Assembly (NCBI GenBank): GCA_018826885.1
Contig: JAHJYN010000183.1
Span: 1-34,796, forward strand
Direction of reading: 5' to 3'
DNA length: 34,796 bases
Origin: Alphaproteobacteria bacterium
Lineage (GTDB): Bacteria; Pseudomonadota; Alphaproteobacteria; Caulobacterales; Caulobacteraceae
Under the pieces are notes generated by a model that did not search any database, was not told where the DNA came from, and worked only from the letters and a program-made list of their open reading frames with translations. Positions 16,704-24,490 of this stretch are shown here, one piece after another. The position numbers and the translations under genes are program-made. Each line of letters starts with the position of its first letter. The stretch's first letter is position 1.

Positions 16704-17693
16704 TCAGCGTCTGGTCAGGGCGCCGAGCAGGAAGGCCTTCAGGGTCCGGGCCGTCTCCGCGCTGAGCGGGCCCTGAATACCGTGGGCGTGGCTCGGCAGA
16801 TGCACCGGCGGCACGGCGTCGGGGCCGAAGACAAAGTGCTCAAACATCGCCCGCCACGCCGCGCGCGTCGGCTCCGGCAGGGCGCGGACCGCCAGCATGG
16901 CATGCACCAGGGCCTCAAAACCCGAGCCCGCCAGCGGATGGCTATCCCACCAATAGTTCACCAGCACATTGAACCGCTCTGACGCGCGCACGTGATGCCA
17001 CCACAGCGGCGGGATATAAATCGCATCGCCGGGCTCAAGCTCTGCGCTGACGGCCGCCGCTGCCGCATCCACAAACCGCGGATAGGCCTGGGCGTCGACG
17101 GCGCCCGGCCGCACCATGCTGACGGGCTGGCCTGCAAGCGTGTGTTCCAGCGGTCCCGGGTAGAGATTGCCCGTCTGGTCAGGCGGAAACAGCGTGAAGC
17201 GACGGCGGCCCGCCACAACGCAGGCCAGGTTCTCGGAAGCGTCGAAATGCGTTTGCACCTCGACGGCATTGCCCAGCCACAAGCGCGGAACGGCCGTCTC
17301 CGGCACGCCCGGCGGTGGATTGGCGCTCGAGAACTCCGGCAATCCCACCGGCAGCGGCGCCGCGCCCATGTAGAGGGCCGGAGCGCCGTCGACAGGGGCC
17401 GCCAGCAGATCGGCCACCATTGCTGACACTGTGATCGGTTCGCGAACAAAGTTGTGGCCGCGCAAATCGGGGCCATAGAAAAAATGCCCGCCGGCCCCGG
17501 GAGGTGCCCGCATGCGTGTGCTGGACGCCCCGGAATCCATGCCGGTCAGATAGGCGGCAATCTCGCTGTCCCCGCGGCGCGCGGTCTCGACGGCCGGCCA
17601 ATGCGCGACATGGCCCCGGAGCACGACCGGTTGGCCGGACGCCCGCGCATGGGCGAGGGCCGAAACGGCGTCTGATGGATTCACCTCAATCAT
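16704..17693 (-). CDS. JmjC/cupin-8 domain protein (Pass1-like)
   Basis: Cupin_8-family protein (JmjC-like fold) of 329 residues, likely an Fe(II)/2-oxoglutarate dioxygenase. The metal triad is visible: His149 and Asp151 in THFD, and a His at 233-234 in PPLWWHHV. WLGNAVEVQTHFD, RRRFTLFPPDQTGNLYPG and LEPGDAIYIPP are typical of this group, which recurs next to TonB receptors and tryptophan halogenases in Caulobacter and Xanthomonas relatives. The track start at 17852 runs back through the operator; the ATG at 17693 (MIEVNPSD) is preferred, giving a normal length. Operator 3 lies only 12 bp upstream. The substrate is unknown; hydroxylation of a protein or small molecule is possible. Confidence 0.85.
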   Translation of the reverse strand: MIEVNPSDAVSALAHARASGQPVVLRGHVAHWPAVETARRGDSEIAAYLTGMDSGASSTRMRAPPGAGGHFFYGPDLRGHNFVREPITVSAMVADLLAAPVDGAPALYMGAAPLPVGLPEFSSANPPPGVPETAVPRLWLGNAVEVQTHFDASENLACVVAGRRRFTLFPPDQTGNLYPGPLEHTLAGQPVSMVRPGAVDAQAYPRFVDAAAAAVSAELEPGDAIYIPPLWWHHVRASERFNVLVNYWWDSHPLAGSGFEALVHAMLAVRALPEPTRAAWRAMFEHFVFGPDAVPPVHLPSHAHGIQGPLSAETARTLKAFLLGALTRR

Positions 17694-17704
17694 GCAATGT
17701 GCCT

Positions 17705-17718
17705 TGACAGCGCTGTCT
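17705..17718. promoter_or_regulatory. LacI operator 3 (cupin-8 / MFS-halogenase operon)
   Basis: TGACAGCGCTGTCT, the one copy with a single mismatch (final A to T). It sits between the divergent cupin gene (start 17693) and MFS gene (ATG 17784). The preceding T makes a TTGACA -35 for the plus strand. On the minus strand a CATAGT at 17729-17734 could be a -10, placing the operator at the transcription start. Confidence 0.82.
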
Positions 17719-17783
17719 TTGAACGGCGCACTATGCCCCGGGAGCCCCGCGCTAGACAGGGACCGGGAGGCGAAAGTTTGGAA

Positions 17784-19073
17784 ATGAGCGGTGCGACATT
17801 GCCTAGCGATACCGCAGCGATGACAGTGGTCGCCGCGATGCCCCCAGATCACATCCCAAAGTCACCTGCCGGTGCGGTAGGCGGAGGGTTCATCGCCCTC
17901 TACACCCTGGCCCAGATCGGGGCCTTCATCGCCTTCATCCCGATGCTCAACCTCCTTCTGCCCTTGAAGGCCGAGGCTGTGGATCTGTCCGGAAAGGCCA
18001 TTCTGCTCAGCCAGGTCACCGTCCTCGGGGCCATCGTCGCCGGGTTCGCGAACCTGGCAGCGGGTATTCTCAGCGACGCGACGCGAGGCCGGTGGGGGCG
18101 CCGTCGGCCCTGGATCGCGGGCGGGGCGGTGGCCGTCGCCGGAGCCCACGGCCTCGTCTATCTGGCGGACGGACTCTGGAGCCTCATCGCCGCGGTCGTG
18201 GCGTTTCAGGTGGCGCTCAATCTGATGTTTGGCCCGCTCAATGCCGTGCTCGCCGATCGCGTGCCGGACCGGCAGAAGGGCACAGTATCCGCGCTCCAGG
18301 GCCTGGCGCTTCCGGCGGCAGGGCTGTTTTCAGCCGTGGTTCTGGCCATGGCCCTCGGGGGGCTCGCGGAGCGGTTCCTGATCACGGCGCTGGCCGTTCC
18401 ACTGCTGGTCCTCCCCTTCGCCCTTCTGGTGCCCGACCGTAGTGAGGCAGGGCTTCCCGTCGCGCGGCCCCGGCTGAGTCTGCGGGTCCTGGCCGATCGG
18501 GACTTCCGGCTGGCATTCACCTCCCGCCTGCTGGTGCAGGTCAGCATCACCCTCAATGTCCTGTATCTTCTGTTTTACCTTCAGGACGTGGCAACCCTCC
18601 CGGACCTTTCCGCCACCGCCGCAGAAACGGCCTTCGGCTGGCTCCTGACCGCCGGAACCCTGGGCGGACTGATCTTCGGTTTCGTCGGCGGCATTTTGTC
18701 GGACCGCACGCGGCGACGCCGGCTACTGGTGATGAGCGGCGGCCTGCTGATGGCCGTGGGCGCCGGCCTGATGGTGGCACAGCCGGTGTGGCCCGGGCCC
18801 CTGCTGGCCCAGATCGTGTTCGGCATAGGCCTCGGCCTCTATTCGACCGTCGACATCGCTCTCGTGGCGGAGGTGCTGCCCGATCGGTCGAGCGCGGGCC
18901 GGGACCTCGGCGTCATGAACCTGGCCATCACCATGCCTCAGATCGCCGCCCCCCTGATTGGCCTGGGCGTGCTCCTCGCTTTCGGCGGCGAGCTCCGATG
19001 GGTCTTCGCGATCTCGGCGGCCTTCGCACTTGTGGGCGCAATCGCGGTCATGGGCATCCGGAGAGTCCGATGA
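17784..19073 (+). CDS. MFS transporter, GPH/SLC45-like sugar permease
   Basis: Inner-membrane major facilitator of 429 residues with about 12 hydrophobic segments. The loop 2-3 signature SDATRGRWGRRRPWIAGG is typical of glycoside/pentoside/hexuronide and sucrose-type cation symporters. A matching half-repeat signature SDRTRRRRLLVMSGG starts the second half. It probably carries a glucoside or disaccharide from periplasm to cytoplasm. The track start at 17697 would include the operator in the coding region, so the ATG at 17784 (MSGATLPS) is chosen. The stop overlaps the next ATG (ATGA), making a three-gene operon with two halogenases. Confidence 0.88.
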   Translation: MSGATLPSDTAAMTVVAAMPPDHIPKSPAGAVGGGFIALYTLAQIGAFIAFIPMLNLLLPLKAEAVDLSGKAILLSQVTVLGAIVAGFANLAAGILSDATRGRWGRRRPWIAGGAVAVAGAHGLVYLADGLWSLIAAVVAFQVALNLMFGPLNAVLADRVPDRQKGTVSALQGLALPAAGLFSAVVLAMALGGLAERFLITALAVPLLVLPFALLVPDRSEAGLPVARPRLSLRVLADRDFRLAFTSRLLVQVSITLNVLYLLFYLQDVATLPDLSATAAETAFGWLLTAGTLGGLIFGFVGGILSDRTRRRRLLVMSGGLLMAVGAGLMVAQPVWPGPLLAQIVFGIGLGLYSTVDIALVAEVLPDRSSAGRDLGVMNLAITMPQIAAPLIGLGVLLAFGGELRWVFAISAAFALVGAIAVMGIRRVR

Positions 19074-20590
19074 CCGGCCGGAGCATACGGCGTGTGGTGA
19101 TCGTCGGCGGCGGTACGGCGGGCTGGATGACGGCGGCGGCGCTGGCCCGCCTGGTCAAGACCCCGGACGTGTCGATCCAGTTGATCGAGTCGGCGGAAAT
19201 CGGAACGGTGGGCGTCGGGGAGTCGACCCTGCCCCACATTCGCGCCTTCAACGAGCGCCTTGGGATCGACGAGGCCGCCTTCATGAAGGCCACCCGGGCG
19301 ACGTTCAAACTGGGGATCCAGTTCGAGGACTGGGGCCGCATCGGCGATCGCTACATTCACCCCTTCGGCGACTACGGTATGCCGGGTGGCGATGCGCCCT
19401 TCCATCACTACTGGCTCAAGGCGAGCGCTGAAGGCGACGTCGGACCGATCGACGACTATTCCCTGCCCGTCGTTGCCGCGCGGGAAGGACGGTTCGCGCC
19501 GCCGTCCGACAACGCCCGTTCCCTGATGTCGACCTATGGCTATGCCTATCAGCTGGACGCCTCTCTCTACGCCCGGTTCCTGCGTACCCTGTCCGAGGCG
19601 GAAGGCGTGGAGCGCCTGGAGGGCCGGATCGTCGACACTCGACGCGACCCGGAAAACGGTCTGATCACGGGCGTAGAAATGGAGAACGGTTCGATTGTCG
19701 AAGGGGACCTGTTCGTCGACTGCTCCGGCTTCCGTGGCCTGCTGATCGAACAGGTGATGGGGGCAGGCTTTCGCGACTGGTCCCACTGGTTACCCTGCGA
19801 CCGTGCGGTCGCCATGCCGTGTGCCACCGACCAGGCCACCGTTCCCTACACACGCGCCCGCGCGCTTGAGGCAGGCTGGCAATTCCGCATCCCGCTCCAG
19901 CACCGGGTCGGCAACGGCTACGTCTACTGCAGCGCCTTTCTGGACCCGGATGCCGCGACCGAGCGCCTGACCGGCCTGCTGGAAGGCGAGGCCCTGAATA
20001 CGCCTAACCATCTCCGCTTCACCGCCGGGCAGCGGCGACAGACGTGGATCGGCAACTGCGTCGCCATCGGCCTCTCGGGCGGCTTCATCGAACCCCTGGA
20101 GTCGACCAGCATCTATCTGATCCAGCAGGGCATCACACAGCTGATCGCCCTGTGGCCCGATCGCGACTTCGCCCCCCGGGCCATCGACGAATACAATCGC
20201 TGGATGGATCTGGAGTTCGAGCGGATCCGCGACTTCATCATCCTGCACTATTGCGCCACGGAACGGGACGACTCCGAGCTGTGGAATCACGTCCGCACCA
20301 TGCCTCTGCCCGACAGCCTGTCGGCGAAGCTGGCGTTGTGGCGCGAGGGCGGCGTGGTGCAGGAGTACCGCGACGGCCTGTTCCTGCATCCCAGCTGGGT
20401 GGCCGTGTATCTCGGACAGAGAATGCGGCCGGCGCGCTGGCATCCACTGGCCGACCGTCGCGAGACGGCCCAGCTCCTGCCCGCCCTCGCCCGTCTGCGC
20501 CAGACCGTCGCCTCGGCCGCCGCGCGTCTGCCATCCCAGGACGCCTACATTGCCGGCTATTGCGACTGGCGCACCCAGGAGGCTTCATGA
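19070..20590 (+). CDS. Flavin-dependent halogenase-like protein 2
   Basis: Second PF04820 paralog, 506 residues. FAD motif GGGTAGW (13-19), GESTLP (50-55), probable catalytic Lys80 (ATFKLGIQF), PLESTS with Glu344. The WxWxIP signature is altered to WQFRIP (Trp270, Phe272), unlike the other two copies. The track's 600-residue version begins inside the MFS gene; the ATG at 19070 overlaps the MFS stop as ATGA and puts the FAD motif near the N-terminus as in the family. Its stop overlaps the next halogenase ATG in the same way. It is controlled with the MFS gene from operator 3. No flavin reductase is adjacent. Confidence 0.9.
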   Translation: MTGRSIRRVVIVGGGTAGWMTAAALARLVKTPDVSIQLIESAEIGTVGVGESTLPHIRAFNERLGIDEAAFMKATRATFKLGIQFEDWGRIGDRYIHPFGDYGMPGGDAPFHHYWLKASAEGDVGPIDDYSLPVVAAREGRFAPPSDNARSLMSTYGYAYQLDASLYARFLRTLSEAEGVERLEGRIVDTRRDPENGLITGVEMENGSIVEGDLFVDCSGFRGLLIEQVMGAGFRDWSHWLPCDRAVAMPCATDQATVPYTRARALEAGWQFRIPLQHRVGNGYVYCSAFLDPDAATERLTGLLEGEALNTPNHLRFTAGQRRQTWIGNCVAIGLSGGFIEPLESTSIYLIQQGITQLIALWPDRDFAPRAIDEYNRWMDLEFERIRDFIILHYCATERDDSELWNHVRTMPLPDSLSAKLALWREGGVVQEYRDGLFLHPSWVAVYLGQRMRPARWHPLADRRETAQLLPALARLRQTVASAAARLPSQDAYIAGYCDWRTQEAS

Positions 20591-22116
20591 GCCCGCCCCC
20601 CTCCGGTCACCCGGCCCGTATCCGCAGCGTCTGCATCGTCGGGGGCGGCACCGCCGGCTGGATGACGGCTGCGGCCCTCGCCAAGGTACTCGGCCCCCAC
20701 TACGCCGAGATCACCCTGGTCGAATCCGATGAGATCGGCATCGTCGGCGTCGGCGAGGCGACCATTCCCCAGATCCGCCTGTTCAATCAGATGCTGGGCC
20801 TCGACGACGACGACTTCGTGCGCCGCACCCACGGCAGCTTCAAGCTGGGGATCCAGTTTGTCGACTGGGGCAAGCCGGGCGACCGCTACATCCACCCCTT
20901 CGGCCGCTACGGCATCGACATGGCGGGCGTGTCCTTCCACGCCTTCTATCTCAAGGGGCGGATGCTGGGCGAGACGCATGATCTGGCGCGCTATTCGCTC
21001 GAGGCCTCGGCAGCCCAGGCCAACCGCTTCATGCGGTCCATCGACGCCGGCAAGTCACCGCTGTCCAACGTCGCCTATGCCTATCATTTCGACGCAGGCC
21101 TCTATGCCCGCTATCTGCGCGAATATGCCGAGGCGCGAGGCGTGCGGCGCGTCGAGGGGCGCATCGTCAACGTCGCGATGCGCCCCGCCGACGGCTTTGT
21201 CGAGAGTATCGCCCTGCAGGATGACCGCCGCATCGCGGCCGACCTGTTCATCGACTGCTCCGGCTTCCGCGGCCTGCTGATCGAACAGGCCCTGCAGACC
21301 GGTTACGAGGATTGGTCGCGCTGGCTGCCGTGCGACCGGGCCCTGGCCGTGCCCTGCGAGAGCGCGGGCGCGCTGACGCCCTACACCCGCTCCACAGCCC
21401 GCGACGCCGGCTGGCAGTGGCGTATCCCGCTGCAGCACCGGATCGGCAATGGCTATGTCTATTGCAGCGGCCACCTGTCGGATGATGAGGCCGCGCGGAC
21501 CCTGCTGGCCAATCTGGACGGCAAGCCGCTGGCCGATCCCCGCCCGATCCGCTTCACGACCGGGCGTCGCAAGGCATTCTGGAACCGCAATGTGGTCGCC
21601 CTCGGTCTGGCGTCAGGCTTCATGGAGCCGCTGGAGTCCACCAGTATCCACATGATCCAGAGCGGCATCGCCCACCTGCTCACCATGTTCCCCGACCGCG
21701 ATTTCGACCCGGCCGAGACCGCCCGCTACAACCGCGTAATCGGCGAGGAGTACATTCGCATTCGGGACTTTCTGGTGCTGCACTATCACGCCAATCAGCG
21801 CCCCGGCGACTTCTGGGCGCAGATGCGCGGGATGGAGATCCCTGAAGGGCTGCGGGAGAAGTACGAGCTCTATCGTGCCCGGGGCCGGATCTATCGCGAG
21901 AACGATGAGCTGTTCAGCGAGACCAGCTGGTTCGCCGTCATGGCCGGCCAGAACCTGTGGCCGGCGACCTATGATCCCGTCGCCGATGTGCTGGACGATG
22001 CGGAGACGCTCAAGCGGCTCGCGGGCGCGCGGGGCGTCTACGACGCCTGCCTCGCCCAGATGCCGGGCCACGCCGACTTCATCGCGCGGAACTGCGCGAT
22101 GGCGGCCGCCGCCTAG
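20587..22116 (+). CDS. Flavin-dependent halogenase-like protein 3
   Basis: Third PF04820 paralog, 509 residues. FAD motif GGGTAGW (19-25), GEATIP, probable catalytic Lys86 (GSFKLGIQF), WQWRIPLQHR with the standard WxWxIP motif, and GFMEPLESTS with Glu350. The track start at 20044 lies in another frame inside halogenase 2; the ATG at 20587, coupled by ATGA, is the real start. The sequence is clearly homologous along its whole length to the two other copies, implying duplication. Its TAG stop is shared, through the palindrome CTAG, with the stop of the convergent GH5 gene. Confidence 0.9.
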   Translation: MSPPPSGHPARIRSVCIVGGGTAGWMTAAALAKVLGPHYAEITLVESDEIGIVGVGEATIPQIRLFNQMLGLDDDDFVRRTHGSFKLGIQFVDWGKPGDRYIHPFGRYGIDMAGVSFHAFYLKGRMLGETHDLARYSLEASAAQANRFMRSIDAGKSPLSNVAYAYHFDAGLYARYLREYAEARGVRRVEGRIVNVAMRPADGFVESIALQDDRRIAADLFIDCSGFRGLLIEQALQTGYEDWSRWLPCDRALAVPCESAGALTPYTRSTARDAGWQWRIPLQHRIGNGYVYCSGHLSDDEAARTLLANLDGKPLADPRPIRFTTGRRKAFWNRNVVALGLASGFMEPLESTSIHMIQSGIAHLLTMFPDRDFDPAETARYNRVIGEEYIRIRDFLVLHYHANQRPGDFWAQMRGMEIPEGLREKYELYRARGRIYRENDELFSETSWFAVMAGQNLWPATYDPVADVLDDAETLKRLAGARGVYDACLAQMPGHADFIARNCAMAAAA

Positions 22117-23084
22117 GGGTTCATCTCGCGCAGCATCTGTCGGACCAGCCGGCCCGACGGGCTAATCATGTCGTCGGTCCAGCCCCCCTGCCCCGATGCG
22201 CCAGGCCTCAGGGCGGCCGAGGTCTCGTCCTTGTCGGTGATCGACCAGTTCAGATGGCTGATGCCGTGGGCTTCCATGAACGCCCACCACAGCCGGGTCT
22301 CCGCCTCGTCGAGGATGCCGTTCCCGCTCGCCTCGCTGGTGCCCCACTCGGTGACGAACAGGGCCGCACCGAGGTCCATCGCTTTCAGCGCCTTGTCGCG
22401 CAGTTCCTGCCGATGCGTCCCGGCATAGAAATGCAGGGTGTAGGCGACATTGGAAAACGGCAGCGGATCGGCGGCGGCGATGTCCACGTCCTGAGACCAT
22501 GACGGTGTCCCGGCAATGATCAGGTTGTCAGGGTCGACGGCGCGAATGGCCGGGATGACCACCATGTGGAAGGGCTTGACCACTTCGGCCCAGCCATGGG
22601 TGTTGAGCGGCTCGTTATAGACCTCATAGATCAGGTTGGGGTGCCGCCCGTATTTGGCGGCGATCTGCGCAAAGAAGGCGGCGGCAGCCTCGGGATGCGG
22701 CTCATGCGCATGCCAGTCGACGATGACGTAAAGGCCTTCGGCGAGCGCGGCCTCGATGACGGCCTCTGCCCGGGCCATCTCCTGCTCCGGGTTGGCCAGA
22801 TAGCCGTCGTGGTCGACGGCGATGGCCGCCCGCACCACGGTGACGTTCCAGTCCGACCTCAGATGGGTCACTGTCTCGGCGTTGTAGAACTGCCCGCCCC
22901 ACTGACTCCAGAACAGCGACATGCCGCGCAGAACGACCGGAGCCCCGCTCTGGTCCACCACCCGCCCGCCCTCGATCCGCAGGGCGCCATGGCGCTCCAC
23001 GGGCGTCTGGGACAGGGCACAGCCCGCGAACAACAGCGTCGACACGCCAGCGAGCACGGACAGGAGTTTGCGCAAGTTTGCCAT
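22113..23084 (-). CDS. GH5 endoglucanase lipoprotein
   Basis: Glycoside hydrolase family 5 (cellulase A clan) enzyme of 323 residues that cuts internal beta-glucan bonds. It begins with a lipoprotein signal (VSTLLFAGC, Cys22), so it is likely anchored to a membrane and may act at the cell surface. Family motifs: LRGMSLFWSQW, VVRAAIAV, YVIVDWHAH, acid/base Glu158 in YEVYNEP, HFYAGTHR and nucleophile Glu246 in FVTEWGTS. The start is followed upstream by GAGG and, 14 bp away, by operator 4. It is a compact single domain with no carbohydrate-binding module. It supplies oligosaccharides for the TonB receptor and GH3 enzyme, by inference. Confidence 0.94.
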   Translation of the reverse strand: MANLRKLLSVLAGVSTLLFAGCALSQTPVERHGALRIEGGRVVDQSGAPVVLRGMSLFWSQWGGQFYNAETVTHLRSDWNVTVVRAAIAVDHDGYLANPEQEMARAEAVIEAALAEGLYVIVDWHAHEPHPEAAAAFFAQIAAKYGRHPNLIYEVYNEPLNTHGWAEVVKPFHMVVIPAIRAVDPDNLIIAGTPSWSQDVDIAAADPLPFSNVAYTLHFYAGTHRQELRDKALKAMDLGAALFVTEWGTSEASGNGILDEAETRLWWAFMEAHGISHLNWSITDKDETSAALRPGASGQGGWTDDMISPSGRLVRQMLREMNP

Positions 23085-23098
23085 GCCTCAGCTTCGCT

Positions 23099-23112
23099 TG
23101 ACAGCGCTGTCA
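23099..23112. promoter_or_regulatory. LacI operator 4 (GH5 / cation antiporter)
   Basis: Perfect TGACAGCGCTGTCA, 14 bp upstream of the GH5 start and 146 bp upstream of the antiporter. TTGACA is present on the plus strand; on the minus strand TTGACTTGACTGACAG precedes it. Its closeness to the GH5 ATG makes GH5 the surest target. Confidence 0.86.
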
Positions 23113-23258
23113 GTCAAGTCAAATCTCTCATTCGTACGGCCTGGCCCGTTCACTTCGGGTTGCAGGGACACTAGAGGCCCGCGGGGTCCGGGGGAATACA
23201 GAAGCAGGATCATGCGCTTTCCTGACCTTGCACGGGCTGACGGGACGGGAACGCCGAG

Positions 23259-24461
23259 ATGAACCACGCCACCAACACGGCGGAACTCTTCCTCATCGCC
23301 ATGCTGATCATCTTCAGTGTGCCGTATCTGATATGGCGCGGCCTTCGGACCGACTACTATGCGCCGCTGGTGGTCGTGCAGATCATCGGCGGCATTCTGC
23401 TGGGGCCCGGTGTCCTTGGCGCGGCCTTCCCCGACGCCCATGCGGCCGTCTTCAATCCCCCGGTGATCACTGCCCTGAACGGCGTTGCCTGGTGGGCAGT
23501 GATGATCTTCGTCTTCATCGCCGGGCTTGAGCTGGACCTCAGTCAGGCGTGGACGCATCGGATCGAGACCGGGGTGACCGCCGGCCTGTCTCTCATCACC
23601 CCGCTGGCATTCGGCGCGCTCGCCGCCATCGCTCTGTTACGATTTCCGGGATGGGCCGGACCGGCCGGACAGGAATGGCAGGTCGTGCTCGGCATCGGCA
23701 TGGCCTGTGCCGTGACCGCCCTTCCGATCCTGATCCTGTTCATGGACAAGCTGACCATCCTGCGACAGCCGCTGGGACAGCGCATCTTGCGTTATGCGAG
23801 CCTCGACGACATCGCCATCTGGGGGGTGCTGGCGCTCATCCTGCTGGATTGGGAGCGGCTCGGCCGCCAAGCCACCTTCGTCGTCGGCTTTGCGGTTGCG
23901 GCCGTCGCGATCCGGGCCCTCATGAAGCGCATTCCCGAGTCTGACCGCTGGTATGTCGGCCTCATCTGGCTTGCCGCGTGCAGCCTCGCCGGCGACTGGT
24001 CGGGTCTGCACTTCATGGTCGGCGCCTTTCTGGCCGGCGTGGTCCTCGACCAGGCCTGGTTCGACCGGACCCGGATGGACCTGTTCCGGGACCACATCCT
24101 GCTGGCCATCATGCCGGTCTTTTTCCTGAGCACCGGACTGCGGACGCAGTGGGAGCTCGGGGGCACAGCCGTCTTCATGGCCGCGGGCGTCCTGCTGGTC
24201 GCCTCCGTCGCCGGCAAGCTGGCCGGGGTTCACCTCGCGGGTCGACTCCTGAAGTGGCGCAAGGGCGAAGCCTCCGTCATCGGCTGGCTGCTTCAGACCA
24301 AGGCCCTGATCATGATCATCTTCGCCAACATTCTGCTGGACCGGCAGATCATCACCAACGATGCCTTCACGGCGCTGCTCCTGATGGCCGTCGCATCGAC
24401 CATGCTGACCATTCCCATGGTCACGCCCTTGTTGAAACCTCGGCCGAAGAGACCGACCTAG
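23259..24461 (+). CDS. CPA2-type cation/proton antiporter (KefB-like membrane domain)
   Basis: Inner-membrane monovalent cation:proton antiporter of 400 residues with about 11-13 membrane segments. The signature region IIGGILLGPGVLG, AWWAVMIFVFIAGLELDL, YASLDDIAIWGVLALILLDW (the DD pair expected to carry protons) and FMVGAFLAGVVLDQ fit the Kef/NapA group. There is no C-terminal RCK/TrkA-N domain, so it is the short ungated form. It lies inside the glucan block, facing away from GH5 with operator 4 upstream, and convergent with the FHS transporter (29-bp gap). Whether it is truly in the LacI regulon is uncertain; it could support ion-coupled uptake. Confidence 0.9.
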   Translation: MNHATNTAELFLIAMLIIFSVPYLIWRGLRTDYYAPLVVVQIIGGILLGPGVLGAAFPDAHAAVFNPPVITALNGVAWWAVMIFVFIAGLELDLSQAWTHRIETGVTAGLSLITPLAFGALAAIALLRFPGWAGPAGQEWQVVLGIGMACAVTALPILILFMDKLTILRQPLGQRILRYASLDDIAIWGVLALILLDWERLGRQATFVVGFAVAAVAIRALMKRIPESDRWYVGLIWLAACSLAGDWSGLHFMVGAFLAGVVLDQAWFDRTRMDLFRDHILLAIMPVFFLSTGLRTQWELGGTAVFMAAGVLLVASVAGKLAGVHLAGRLLKWRKGEASVIGWLLQTKALIMIIFANILLDRQIITNDAFTALLLMAVASTMLTIPMVTPLLKPRPKRPT

Positions 24462-24490
24462 CCAGCGCAGGTCACAAGCCGGCCCCGCCC

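Noticed and set aside
18788-19069. Long N-terminal extension of halogenase 2
   Set aside because: It lies in another frame of the MFS gene; the ATGA coupling at 19070 and the position of the FAD motif show the true start.
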